DNA of 64,000 nt from Tyzzerella sp. An114 (GTDB lineage Bacteria > Bacillota > Clostridia > Lachnospirales > Anaerotignaceae): positions 124,001 through 188,000 of the forward strand of contig NZ_NFLT01000002.1 of assembly GCF_002161055.1 (NCBI RefSeq), written 5' to 3'. The notes under the pieces were generated by a model. It was given only the letters and a program-made list of their open reading frames with translations, did no database searches and was not told the origin of the DNA. Positions 16,663 through 25,119 of the stretch are shown piece by piece (the first letter of the stretch is position 1; every line of letters begins with the position of its first letter). The position numbers and the translations under genes were made by a program.

Positions 16663-18882
16663 TTATAAAATACTTAATTGACCTGAAAGCTCATTTTTTG
16701 ATATGTCATCTTCTTTTAAGAAATGCCCTGTTGATGGTATATTTTCAGCTCTATAATATTCTATATCTTCACTTTGGAAATTTTCTGCTTTCATTACAGA
16801 AGAAATTTTGCTGTTTTTCTTTAATGTATAAATCTGCATTCCTGAAGCACTCTTTGTGGCAGACTCTGATATAAGATTTGTATTTATTAAAGATGCTTTG
16901 TCTGTATCTCTGAATACAATTATATCAGCTTCGTCATCAAATTTTTCCATATATACAACAGGTGATTTCGATGAATATGCATTTATAAGTTTTTTACGGT
17001 TTGTTTTTGTTGCATAAGAGCTTAAAGGTATTCGGCTTGCTTTTCCAGACTCATAAACGAAAATCATAAATCCAGTATAGTCATAAGTTGGTACCATATA
17101 AAGTATTTTTTCATCTTCATCAAGTCCTAAAAGATTTGTCAAATATTCTCCCAAAAGACTAGCTTTACTGTCTGCAATATCTTTTGTTTTTATTTTATAT
17201 ACATTACATTTATCTGAGAATAAAAGAACTTCAGATTTATTTGTTGTTTCAATTTCCTGTATAATTTCGTCCCCCTCTTTGAGCTTTTGTTCTCCCGAGG
17301 AGCGAAGGGATACAAGAGATATTTTTTTGAAATAATTTTCTTTTGTAAGGAAAAGTCTAAGGCTGTAATCTTCAACAAAATCTTCTGTTGATACAGTTTC
17401 AATTTCATTTTCATCTATAATTGAAGTAAGTCTGTCTTTTCCATATTTTTTTGCTACTTTTTTAAGTTGCTGACATATTATATTTTTGATTTTGTTATCA
17501 CTATTTAATATTTCCTTAAGGTCATTTATATCCTTTGTCAAAGTGTCAAGCTCTTTTATTCTGTTTAAAATATATTCTTTGTTTATATTTCTAAGTTTTA
17601 TCTCTGCTATATACTCAGCTTGTATTTCGTCAATATCAAAGCCACTCATAAGATTTGGAACAACATCATTTTCAAGTTCTGTGTTTCTTATTATTGAAAT
17701 AGCCTTGTCTATATCCATAAGTATTTTTGAAAGTCCTTCAAGAAGATGTTTTTTATCACTTTTTTTCTTTATGTCAAAAGCTGTCTGATTTCTTATAGAC
17801 TCCATTCTGAAAAGTGTCCATTCTCTTAATATACCCTTTATGCCCATTGTCATTGGACTTCCTTTAATTAAAAGATTGAAATTACAACTGAAAGAGTCTT
17901 GTAAAGGTGTCATTGTAAAGAGTTTTTGCATGAGTATATCAGGTTTTGTGCTTTTCTTTATGTCTATTGCTATTTTAAGACCATTAAGGTCTGTTTCATC
18001 ACGAATGTCTGTTATATCACGTATTTTTCCCGCTTTTATAAGCTGTATTATTTTGTCTATTATAGACTCAACATTAGTTGTGTATGGTATTTCATAAACT
18101 TCTATACAACTATTTTTAGCATCATATCTATATTTTGAACGTACTTTAAAACTTCCTCTACCTGTCTCATATATAGATTTCATTGTGTTTTCGGAGTATA
18201 TTATCTCTCCACCTGTTGAAAAGTCAGGAGCTTTTAAAGTTTTTGATATATCACAGTTTTCATTTTTTATGTATGCAATAGCTGTATCACATACTTCCTT
18301 TAAATTGAAACTACAAATTGAGCTTGCCATACCTACGGCTATACCTTGATTTGGGTTTACAAGTATATTTGGAAAAGTTGTAGGTAAAAGTACAGGCTCT
18401 TTCATTGATGAGTCAAAGTTATCTACAAACTCAACTGTATTTTTATCTATGTCTGCAAATATCTCATTACATATTGGAGATAACTTAACTTCTGTATATC
18501 TTGCTGCTGCATATGCCATGTCCCTTGAGTATTGTTTTCCAAAGTTACCTTTTGAGTCAACAAAAGGGTGTAAAAGTGCTCCATTTCCCTCTGTAAGTCT
18601 GACCATTGTTTCATATATTGCAGCGTCACCGTGAGGATTAAGTTTCATTGTGTCACCTACAACAGCAGATGATTTTTTTCTGTCGCCTGTCAAAAGTCCT
18701 GTTTTATACATTGTATAGAGGAGCTTTCTGTGGGAAGGTTTGAAACCGTCTATTTCAGGTATTGCCCTTGAAACTATTACACTCATTGCATAGGGCATAT
18801 AGTTAAGCTCAAGAGTGTCTGTAATTTTTTGTTCAACTATATTTAATGATATAAAATCATCAGTATCTTTTTTATTAGCCAT
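16663..18882 (-). CDS. Type IIA topoisomerase subunit A (ParC/GyrA-like)
   Basis: 739 residues. It opens with the breakage-reunion domain: LNYMPYAMSVIVSRAIPEIDGFKPSHRKLL, then GDTMKLNPHGDAAIYETMVRLT and the active-site Tyr in MAYAAARYTEVKLSPI. A coiled-coil tower follows (residues 350-490) and a shortened C-terminal pinwheel region. It lacks an evident GyrA box, and the length is below gyrase A, so a topoisomerase IV-like decatenase is more likely than gyrase. It is cotranscribed with the B subunit 19 bases upstream. Confidence 0.9.
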   Translation of the reverse strand: MANKKDTDDFISLNIVEQKITDTLELNYMPYAMSVIVSRAIPEIDGFKPSHRKLLYTMYKTGLLTGDRKKSSAVVGDTMKLNPHGDAAIYETMVRLTEGNGALLHPFVDSKGNFGKQYSRDMAYAAARYTEVKLSPICNEIFADIDKNTVEFVDNFDSSMKEPVLLPTTFPNILVNPNQGIAVGMASSICSFNLKEVCDTAIAYIKNENCDISKTLKAPDFSTGGEIIYSENTMKSIYETGRGSFKVRSKYRYDAKNSCIEVYEIPYTTNVESIIDKIIQLIKAGKIRDITDIRDETDLNGLKIAIDIKKSTKPDILMQKLFTMTPLQDSFSCNFNLLIKGSPMTMGIKGILREWTLFRMESIRNQTAFDIKKKSDKKHLLEGLSKILMDIDKAISIIRNTELENDVVPNLMSGFDIDEIQAEYIAEIKLRNINKEYILNRIKELDTLTKDINDLKEILNSDNKIKNIICQQLKKVAKKYGKDRLTSIIDENEIETVSTEDFVEDYSLRLFLTKENYFKKISLVSLRSSGEQKLKEGDEIIQEIETTNKSEVLLFSDKCNVYKIKTKDIADSKASLLGEYLTNLLGLDEDEKILYMVPTYDYTGFMIFVYESGKASRIPLSSYATKTNRKKLINAYSSKSPVVYMEKFDDEADIIVFRDTDKASLINTNLISESATKSASGMQIYTLKKNSKISSVMKAENFQSEDIEYYRAENIPSTGHFLKEDDISKNELSGQLSIL

Positions 18883-18901
18883 ATTAAAGCCTGCCTTTCT
18901 A

Positions 18902-20881
18902 TCAGCTTATATCGCTTAAATCTATATATAAGTGACCGAATTCTTCTATAAATTCTTTTCTTCCTTTTAAGTTTTCACCTAAAAGAAGTTCAAATTTTTC
19001 TTGCGTATTTTCAACTGTGTCCGGTGTAACAAGTATGAGACGGCGTGTTTTTGGGTTCATTGTTGTTTCCCACATCATTTCCGGCTGGTTTTCACCAAGT
19101 CCCTTTGAACGCTGTATTTTATATTTGCCCTTTATTTTTGAAAGTATCTGTGTTTTTTCACTGTCAGAATAGGCAAAGTAAGTATTTTTGCCAGCTGTTA
19201 TCTCATAGAGTGGGGACTCGGCAATGTATACTTTCTTTTCTTTTATAAGTGTTGGCACAAGACGATAGAGCATTGTTAAAATAAGAGTTCTTATCTGGAA
19301 GCCGTCCACATCGGCATCAGTACATATTATTACTTTGTTCCATTTAAGCTGGTTGATATCGAAAGAGTTAAGGTCAGAGTTGTGTTTTGATTTTATCTCA
19401 ACACCACAGCCTAAAACCTTTAAAAGGTCTGTTATTATACTGTTTGCAAATATTTTATTGTAATCAGCCTTTAAACAGTTAAGTATTTTTCCTCTTACAG
19501 GTATTATTGCTTGAAACTCTGCATTTCTTCCCAATTTACATGAACCTAAAGCAGAGTCACCCTCAACAATATATATTTCACGTTTTTCAACATCCTTTGA
19601 ACGACAATTTACAAATTTTTCAACACGATTATTTATATCAATATTTCCTGTAAGTTTTTTTCTTATACTAACTCTTGTTTTTTCTGCTGTTTCTCTGCTT
19701 CGTTTGTTTGCTAAAACCTGATTTGCAATTTTGTCAGCTTCAATCTTATTTTCTATAAAATATACTTCAAGCTGATGTTTGAAATAATCAGCCATGGCAT
19801 CTTGTATAAATTTATTTGTTATTGATTTCTTTGTCTGATTTTCATAACTTGTCATTGTTGAGAATGAGTTTATTACAAGTATAAGACTATCCTCAATATC
19901 AGAAAATGTTATTTTCTTTTCATCTTTTTTATAAAGACCATTGTTTTTGATATATTTATCTATTGCAAATACAAAAGCATTTTTTACAGCTTTATCCGGT
20001 GAACCACCGTATTCAAGAAAACTTGAGTTGTGATAGTATTCCAAAAGGTTATATTCATTGTTAAAACAGAAAGCAGTTTGGAATTTAAGTTTGTATTCTG
20101 GCTTGTCCTCTCTATCACGACCAGATGTTTCTGTTTCATAGTATTGTATATCTGTAAAACCTTTATCCCCTGTTATCTCTGATATATAATCACGTATACC
20201 ATTTTCATATACAAATATACTTGTCTCATCATTTTCTTCATCATAAAGTTCAAATGTCAAACCAGCATTTACAATAGCCTGTTTTTTAAGTATATCTTTA
20301 AAGTATGAAATAGGTATGTCTATATCAGTAAATACATCTTTGTCAGGACGCCATTTTATTTCTGAACCTGTTTTTTTGTCATCTGTCTTTGTTTTTACAA
20401 GACCACCTATATTTTCACCTTTTTCAAAGTGAAGTTCATATTTATAACCGTCACGAAGTACAGTAACATCCATATATTCTGATGAATACTGTGTGGCACA
20501 AGTTCCAAGACCGTTTAAACCAAGACTGAACTCATAGTTTTCACCACTGTTATTACTGTATTTACCACCAGCGTAAAGCTCGCAGAATACAAGTTCCCAG
20601 TTGAAACGGTTTTCTTTTTGATTGAAATCAACAGGTATTCCTCTACCATAATCTCTTATAAGTATTGATTTATCTTTAAAAAGAGTTATATCTATTTTAT
20701 TTCCAAAACCTTCACGAGCCTCATCAATAGAGTTTGAAAGTATTTCAAATACAGAGTGTTCACAACCTTCTATACTATCTGAACCAAATATTACAGAAGG
20801 ACGAAGACGAACTCTGTCAGCACCCTTTAAAGAGGTGATACTCTCATTATTGTATGAAGAATTTGCATTTTTTTCAGACAT
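18902..20881 (-). CDS. Type IIA topoisomerase subunit B (ParE/GyrB-like)
   Basis: 659 residues. GHKL ATPase: EILSNSIDEARE (N box), IRDYGRGIPVD, and the lid GLNGLGTCATQYSS, which departs from the usual GLHGVG. The transducer domain is followed by TOPRIM with IVEGDSALGSCK (Glu) and ICTDADVDGFQI (DxD) and the ending RSKGLGENQPEMMWETTMNP. Chosen start is ATG at 20881, about 6 bases behind AGGTG; a GTG 9 bases upstream is also in frame. The deviant lid and overall divergence mark it as a second (topo IV-type) enzyme. It is first in its operon, behind a terminated leader. Confidence 0.9.
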   Translation of the reverse strand: MSEKNANSSYNNESITSLKGADRVRLRPSVIFGSDSIEGCEHSVFEILSNSIDEAREGFGNKIDITLFKDKSILIRDYGRGIPVDFNQKENRFNWELVFCELYAGGKYSNNSGENYEFSLGLNGLGTCATQYSSEYMDVTVLRDGYKYELHFEKGENIGGLVKTKTDDKKTGSEIKWRPDKDVFTDIDIPISYFKDILKKQAIVNAGLTFELYDEENDETSIFVYENGIRDYISEITGDKGFTDIQYYETETSGRDREDKPEYKLKFQTAFCFNNEYNLLEYYHNSSFLEYGGSPDKAVKNAFVFAIDKYIKNNGLYKKDEKKITFSDIEDSLILVINSFSTMTSYENQTKKSITNKFIQDAMADYFKHQLEVYFIENKIEADKIANQVLANKRSRETAEKTRVSIRKKLTGNIDINNRVEKFVNCRSKDVEKREIYIVEGDSALGSCKLGRNAEFQAIIPVRGKILNCLKADYNKIFANSIITDLLKVLGCGVEIKSKHNSDLNSFDINQLKWNKVIICTDADVDGFQIRTLILTMLYRLVPTLIKEKKVYIAESPLYEITAGKNTYFAYSDSEKTQILSKIKGKYKIQRSKGLGENQPEMMWETTMNPKTRRLILVTPDTVENTQEKFELLLGENLKGRKEFIEEFGHLYIDLSDIS

Positions 20882-20927
20882 TAATAACACCTACTTAATA
20901 TTTTTATACTTTAATAATAATTACAGC

Positions 20928-21000
20928 AAAAAAAAGGAAGCTATGAAAATAGACTCCCCAACTCTCTGCCGATACAGTTAACAGACCGAACATCTGTTAC
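20928..21000 (-). ncRNA. Short structured RNA or attenuator leader before the topoisomerase operon
   Basis: Read on the minus strand, the predicted transcript begins near 21000 with TAACAGA/TCTGTTA (a 7-bp stem). It has a linker with GGCAGAGAGTTGGGG, then hairpin GGAGTCTAT / ATAGCTTCC with loop TTTC, directly followed by eight T residues (20935-20928). The start codon of the topoisomerase B gene lies about 47 bases further. This is either a leader ending in an attenuator or a free RNA of about 73 nt. It does not match a riboswitch class I can name. Confidence 0.6.
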
Positions 21001-21006
21001 CTATGT

Positions 21007-21035
21007 ATTTTAACAAATTAATTTTTTTATGTCAA
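21007..21035 (-). promoter_or_regulatory. Strong sigma-A promoter of the topoisomerase leader
   Basis: On the minus strand TTGACA (21035-21030), exactly 17 bases, TAAAAT (21012-21007). Confidence 0.82.
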
Positions 21036-21096
21036 TGTATTGTATATCTCAAAAATTTTTACAAAATATATTATATTATAGTGTATAAAAATTATA

Positions 21097-21120
21097 AAAG
21101 CCTGATAAAAATCAGGCTTT
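21097..21120. terminator. Terminator of the 54-residue small gene
   Basis: AAAGCCTGAT / ATCAGGCTTT stem with AAAA loop, T-run on both strands, just downstream of the minus-strand small ORF. Confidence 0.8.
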
Positions 21121-21127
21121 TTGTTGT

Positions 21128-21292
21128 TTAAAATCTTTTTTTGTATTTTTTTAAATCTTCAATGGTTTTGATACTATCAGAGTTTAAAATAACTTTACCC
21201 ATAGAATGTTCACCCATTGACATAAAAAGTTCTCTTGCCTCTCTTGAATGATTTAAAAGGTCTGTTGCATTTTTAAAATTAGGAATATCCAT
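21128..21292 (-). CDS. Small hypothetical protein, 54 residues
   Basis: Begins MDIPNFKNATDLLNHS and ends IEDLKKYKKRF. Start is the ATG at 21292 because GAGGTGAT lies at ideal distance and the upstream extension of the frame is Tyr/Asn-rich AT translation. Predicted helical and soluble, no Cys, no membrane span, no recognised domain. It is divergent from the Cys-rich gene next door and ends in its own terminator, which supports it as a real gene. Function unknown. Confidence 0.65.
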   Translation of the reverse strand: MDIPNFKNATDLLNHSREARELFMSMGEHSMGKVILNSDSIKTIEDLKKYKKRF

Positions 21293-21402
21293 ATATATCA
21301 CCTCATAAATAGTATTTTCATAACAATATAAATTATTCGTAACACTTTTTGAAATTTTACATATATTGTAGTAAAGAAAAGGACAAGGAGGGAATTGATA
21401 AT

Positions 21403-21597
21403 ATGTGTTGCAGATGTAATAGTTGTAATAATTGTGGTAACTGTGGTAATAATACAAACAATGATAGCAGACTTAGAGAGGCATACGAAGCAGGTTTCAG
21501 AGCTGGCAAAAAATGTGGTTTTGAAGAAGGATATGCACAGGGTAGAGAATCAGCTCAGTCTGATGACAATAACTGTTCATGCGGTTGTTGCAGATAA
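21403..21597 (+). CDS. Small cysteine-rich protein, 64 residues
   Basis: Eleven Cys in 64 residues, in two clusters: CCRCNSCNNCGNCGNN at the start and CSCGCCR at the very end, with one Cys in the middle. The centre is helical and has a repeated Ala/Gly/Glu pattern (EAYEAGFRAGKKCGFEEGYAQGRESA) like coat- and flagellar-assembly-type EAGF repeats. AAGGAGGG precedes the ATG by 10 bases; a start further upstream would read through leader sequence. Followed at 35 bases by the amidase. Metal binding or disulfide cross-linking in a spore layer is plausible but unproven. Confidence 0.7.
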   Translation: MCCRCNSCNNCGNCGNNTNNDSRLREAYEAGFRAGKKCGFEEGYAQGRESAQSDDNNCSCGCCR

Positions 21598-21631
21598 TTT
21601 TTAAATATTAATATTTAAAAGGGTGATGTGA

Positions 21632-22345
21632 ATGGCAAAAATAAAAGTAGCCCTTGATGATGGTCATGGCACAGAAACACCTGGAAAAAGAACACCTCTT
21701 TTTAATGATGGAAGTTTTATGAAAGAAAATGAATTCAATGAAGCAGTTGTAAAAATTACTGGTGAATTTTTAAAAAAATATGATATAGATGTTATATATG
21801 TAGCTTCTGAAAAAACTGATGTATCTTTGAAAAAAAGAGTTGACATGGCTAACGAAAAAAAAGCTGATATATATATCAGTGTTCATGCAAATGCTTTTGG
21901 TGACTCTTGGAATGATGCAAATGGATTTGAGACATATATATATTCTTTTGATAACAGTAATAATGTAAAATTTGCAGAATGTATTCATAACAAATGTATA
22001 GCTGCCACCGGTCTTAAAAATAGAGGTATAAAGGCAATGAAAGATTTTTATGTATTGAAATACACAAAAATGCCAGCAGTGCTTTTAGAGTGTGGTTTTA
22101 TGACTAATAAAAAAGAAGCAGAACTTTTGAGAAGTTATGAATATAGAAAAAAAGTTGGTAATGCCATAGCAGAAGGAATTTTACAGTATTTTGCCATTGA
22201 CAAGGAGGAAGTATTATTGACTATTGATGAGGCTTTGAATATTATACAGAAAAAATGTGTTTTTGATGATAATACAATGAAATATCTCCAGTTTTATAAA
22301 TTTGCTGAGAGTATGATAATAAGGCTTGCAGAAGCTATGATATAG
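21632..22345 (+). CDS. N-acetylmuramoyl-L-alanine amidase (Amidase_3)
   Basis: 237 residues. Zn-dependent amidase that cuts the muramoyl-alanine bond of peptidoglycan. Seen: VALDDGHGTETPGKR (first Zn His), NEFNEAVV (Zn Glu), DIYISVHANAF (Zn His) and VLLECGFMTNKKEAELL (catalytic Glu), so the active site is complete. No signal peptide is visible, so it is a spore mother-cell, phage-like or lysis-released enzyme, or exported by another route. The last 50 residues form an unassigned helical tail. In spore-formers such enzymes (CwlC type) lyse the mother cell. Confidence 0.9.
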   Translation: MAKIKVALDDGHGTETPGKRTPLFNDGSFMKENEFNEAVVKITGEFLKKYDIDVIYVASEKTDVSLKKRVDMANEKKADIYISVHANAFGDSWNDANGFETYIYSFDNSNNVKFAECIHNKCIAATGLKNRGIKAMKDFYVLKYTKMPAVLLECGFMTNKKEAELLRSYEYRKKVGNAIAEGILQYFAIDKEEVLLTIDEALNIIQKKCVFDDNTMKYLQFYKFAESMIIRLAEAMI

Positions 22346-22353
22346 TTATTTTT

Positions 22354-22384
22354 AAGGGCTCTTTTTTTAGAGCCCTTATTTTTT
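22354..22384 (+). terminator. Intrinsic terminator of the amidase gene
   Basis: AAGGGCTCT / AGAGCCCTT stem, loop of six T, then TATTTTTTG. Confidence 0.88.
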
Positions 22385-22470
22385 GTGTTTTTTTTAATTT
22401 AATTGTAGCTTTTTTATCTTCGTGATAAAATAAATATAGTTAAATATTATTATTAAGAGGGTATGAGCTT

Positions 22471-25077
22471 ATGAACAATGAAAAAGATAAACTTTTAAAA
22501 ATTCAAAAGATTTCGACTATATCAGGTGTTATTTTAATTGGACTCCTTGTATGTTTTCTTTTTTTATCAATATTTAGTGTAAAAAATCTTATGTCCAGGC
22601 TTAATGATATAAGAAATCACCCTTTTAAAGTTCTTGATGCAGGAAGAAATATACAAAATGATATAGATAATGTAAGAATAACATTTGAACAGCTTAAAAA
22701 TATAAATACTCTAGATGTTGTTAATGATGTAAGAGACAGAGTTAAAGTATTTTATGATGATATTGATTTACAGATTGTATCAATAGAAGAAAATTATCTT
22801 GGTGAAAAAGAAGATGTTTATGTCCTTAAAAATTCACTTAAAGAAATGAAAGATGCATATTCAGAGTTTCTTGAATATGTAGCTGATGATGAGAGAAGTG
22901 AAGCTGAAATTGTATATTACAATACAAAACATATTAATGAAGTAAATGAAAAGTTTGATTTACAGCTTTCAGGTATACTTGACTATGCTAAAAATAAATT
23001 TGACTATTTTTATTCTGAGGCTGAAAAGTCATGTGTTTTTTCTATGTTTATGTCATGTCTTATGTTTATTGTTGTTTTAGTTGTATTTTTCACATATAAA
23101 TATCTTTTACAAGTGCAAACTAAAAAGCTTAAAAATCAAAATCAGCTTTTTGATTTACTTTCACGAAATATAGACCATATATTTATGATAAATGAATTAA
23201 ACAATCCTGAAAGAAATTATATTTCTCAAAATGCAGAAAGAATACTTGGTTTTGCTCCAAATCCTAAAGATGTTTCGCCAGCACTTCTTTTTGATTATAT
23301 TGATGAGAAAGATAGAGAAAATATACGTCAGCTTTTTAATACTGAAGGTGAAACTTATTGGAACACTATATTCCATTATAATCACCCTATGTTAAATAAA
23401 GAAAAAATATTTGCATTACAGACATATAGAATATATGATGACAATGAAGAACGTTTTATATCTGTACTTACAGATGAAACAGCTATGATAAATACTCAAA
23501 AAGAACTTGAACAAGCTATGATTAAAGCTGAACAAGCAAATAGAGCAAAAAGTGAATTTCTTTCAAGAATGTCCCATGAGATACGTACACCTATGAATGG
23601 AATTATAGGTATGACTATGATTGCTTTACAAAATATAGGAAATGACAGTAAAATTACAGATTGTTTAAGAAAAATAAATATGTCATCAAAACATCTTTTA
23701 GTTCTTATAAATGATGTTCTTGATATGTCAAAAATAGAAAGTGGTCGTATTGAGATAAAACGTGATAATTTTGATTTTAAAGTTTTTATGGAGTCTTTAA
23801 ATAATGTCATTTATAATCAAGCAAAGGATAAAGATATTGATTTTGAAATAGTCTTTGTTGGAGATATAGACGAAAATCTTTATGGGGATTCTTTACGTTT
23901 AAATCAAATAATTATGAATTTACTTTCAAATGCTTTAAAATTTACACCTAAAGGCGGTAAAATTACACTTCGTATAACAAAAACAAGCTCTGACAATAAT
24001 GAGATTTGGCTTAAATTTGAGGTTATTGATACAGGTTGTGGAATTGCAAAAGAAAATTATGATAAAGTTTTTATGGCTTTTGAACAGGAAAATTCAAATG
24101 TTAGCCATGTATATGGTGGGACAGGCTTAGGACTTTCAATTTCAAAGAAATTTACAGAACTTATGAATGGAACAATATCTGTATCAAGTAAAGTTGGCAG
24201 AGGAACAACATTTACTGTAATACTTCCTTTTGGTATAGTTAAAAATGATAAAAAATCTTGTGAAGATTTTAAGGGACTTAAAGTTCTTGTGGCTGATGAC
24301 GACGATGATACTTTAGCTCATACAAAATTACTTCTTAATAAACTTGGAGCTGATGTTGATATTACAGATAATGGTTATGAGGCTGTTGCTAAAGTAGAAA
24401 AAGCTCAAAATGAAGAACATAGTTATGATATATGTATTATAGATTGGAAAATGCCTTTTATAGATGGTATTGAGACTGTAAAACGTATTAAAAAATCTTC
24501 TATATCAAAAATTCCAATTATAATTCTTATGACTGCTTATGATGCTTCTGATATTCAAGAAAATAGTAAAAAAGCAGGAGTGGATGTTATAATATCAAAA
24601 CCTTTATTTGAGTCTACTCTAACAAATGTACTTTCTGAAATTCGTAGTGGACAAGCTTCAAATGATTTAAACAAAGATCAATTATCATGTGATTTTAGGG
24701 GAAAGAGATTTCTTATTGTTGAAGATAATGAATTAAATAGTGAAATTGCTGTGGAACTTTTGGGAGTTACAGGTGCTGTTTTGGAAACTGCTTATAATGG
24801 ACAAGAAGCCATTGAAAAATTTGAAAATTCTATACCAGGATATTTTGACCTTATTCTTATGGATATTCAGATGCCTGTTATGGACGGGTATGAGGCAACA
24901 AAAATTATACGTTCAATGGATAGAAAAGATGCTTTAAATATTCCTATATTAGCAATGACAGCAAATGCTTTTTCTGATGATATGGAAAAGAGTATTAAAG
25001 CAGGTATGAATGGTCATATAAGTAAACCAATAGATTTAAAAGAAGTTTTTGAAAAAATATCAAAAGTAATTAAATAA
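22471..25077 (+). CDS. Hybrid sensor histidine kinase with two receiver domains
   Basis: 868 residues. TM1 (16-38), an extracytoplasmic helical sensor of about 150 residues, TM2 (near 188-215), PAS-like domain (about 230-345), HisKA with SRMSHEIRTPMNG (His near 367), HATPase_c (DTGCGIAK, GGTGLGLSISK), receiver 1 (from 603; DDDDD acidic patch, phospho-Asp near 657 in IIDWKMPFIDG) and receiver 2 (from 745; Asp near 797 in LMDIQMPVMDG). No HPt domain and no DNA-binding output is fused or adjacent. It is flanked by terminators on both sides, so it is an orphan that must signal to unlinked partners. Confidence 0.94.
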   Translation: MNNEKDKLLKIQKISTISGVILIGLLVCFLFLSIFSVKNLMSRLNDIRNHPFKVLDAGRNIQNDIDNVRITFEQLKNINTLDVVNDVRDRVKVFYDDIDLQIVSIEENYLGEKEDVYVLKNSLKEMKDAYSEFLEYVADDERSEAEIVYYNTKHINEVNEKFDLQLSGILDYAKNKFDYFYSEAEKSCVFSMFMSCLMFIVVLVVFFTYKYLLQVQTKKLKNQNQLFDLLSRNIDHIFMINELNNPERNYISQNAERILGFAPNPKDVSPALLFDYIDEKDRENIRQLFNTEGETYWNTIFHYNHPMLNKEKIFALQTYRIYDDNEERFISVLTDETAMINTQKELEQAMIKAEQANRAKSEFLSRMSHEIRTPMNGIIGMTMIALQNIGNDSKITDCLRKINMSSKHLLVLINDVLDMSKIESGRIEIKRDNFDFKVFMESLNNVIYNQAKDKDIDFEIVFVGDIDENLYGDSLRLNQIIMNLLSNALKFTPKGGKITLRITKTSSDNNEIWLKFEVIDTGCGIAKENYDKVFMAFEQENSNVSHVYGGTGLGLSISKKFTELMNGTISVSSKVGRGTTFTVILPFGIVKNDKKSCEDFKGLKVLVADDDDDTLAHTKLLLNKLGADVDITDNGYEAVAKVEKAQNEEHSYDICIIDWKMPFIDGIETVKRIKKSSISKIPIIILMTAYDASDIQENSKKAGVDVIISKPLFESTLTNVLSEIRSGQASNDLNKDQLSCDFRGKRFLIVEDNELNSEIAVELLGVTGAVLETAYNGQEAIEKFENSIPGYFDLILMDIQMPVMDGYEATKIIRSMDRKDALNIPILAMTANAFSDDMEKSIKAGMNGHISKPIDLKEVFEKISKVIK

Positions 25078-25080
25078 ATA

Positions 25081-25114
25081 AAAAAAGACTGTATGATTTT
25101 CATACAGTCTTTTT
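25081..25114. terminator. Bidirectional terminator
   Basis: AAAAAAGACTGTATG / CATACAGTCTTTTT with ATTTT loop, between the hybrid kinase and the convergent hydrogenase gene. Confidence 0.92.
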
Positions 25115-25119
25115 GTTTA

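Noticed and set aside
20928-21000. T-box leader upstream of the topoisomerase genes
   Set aside because: AGAGAG is present, but the leader is far too short and lacks the TGGN antiterminator box.
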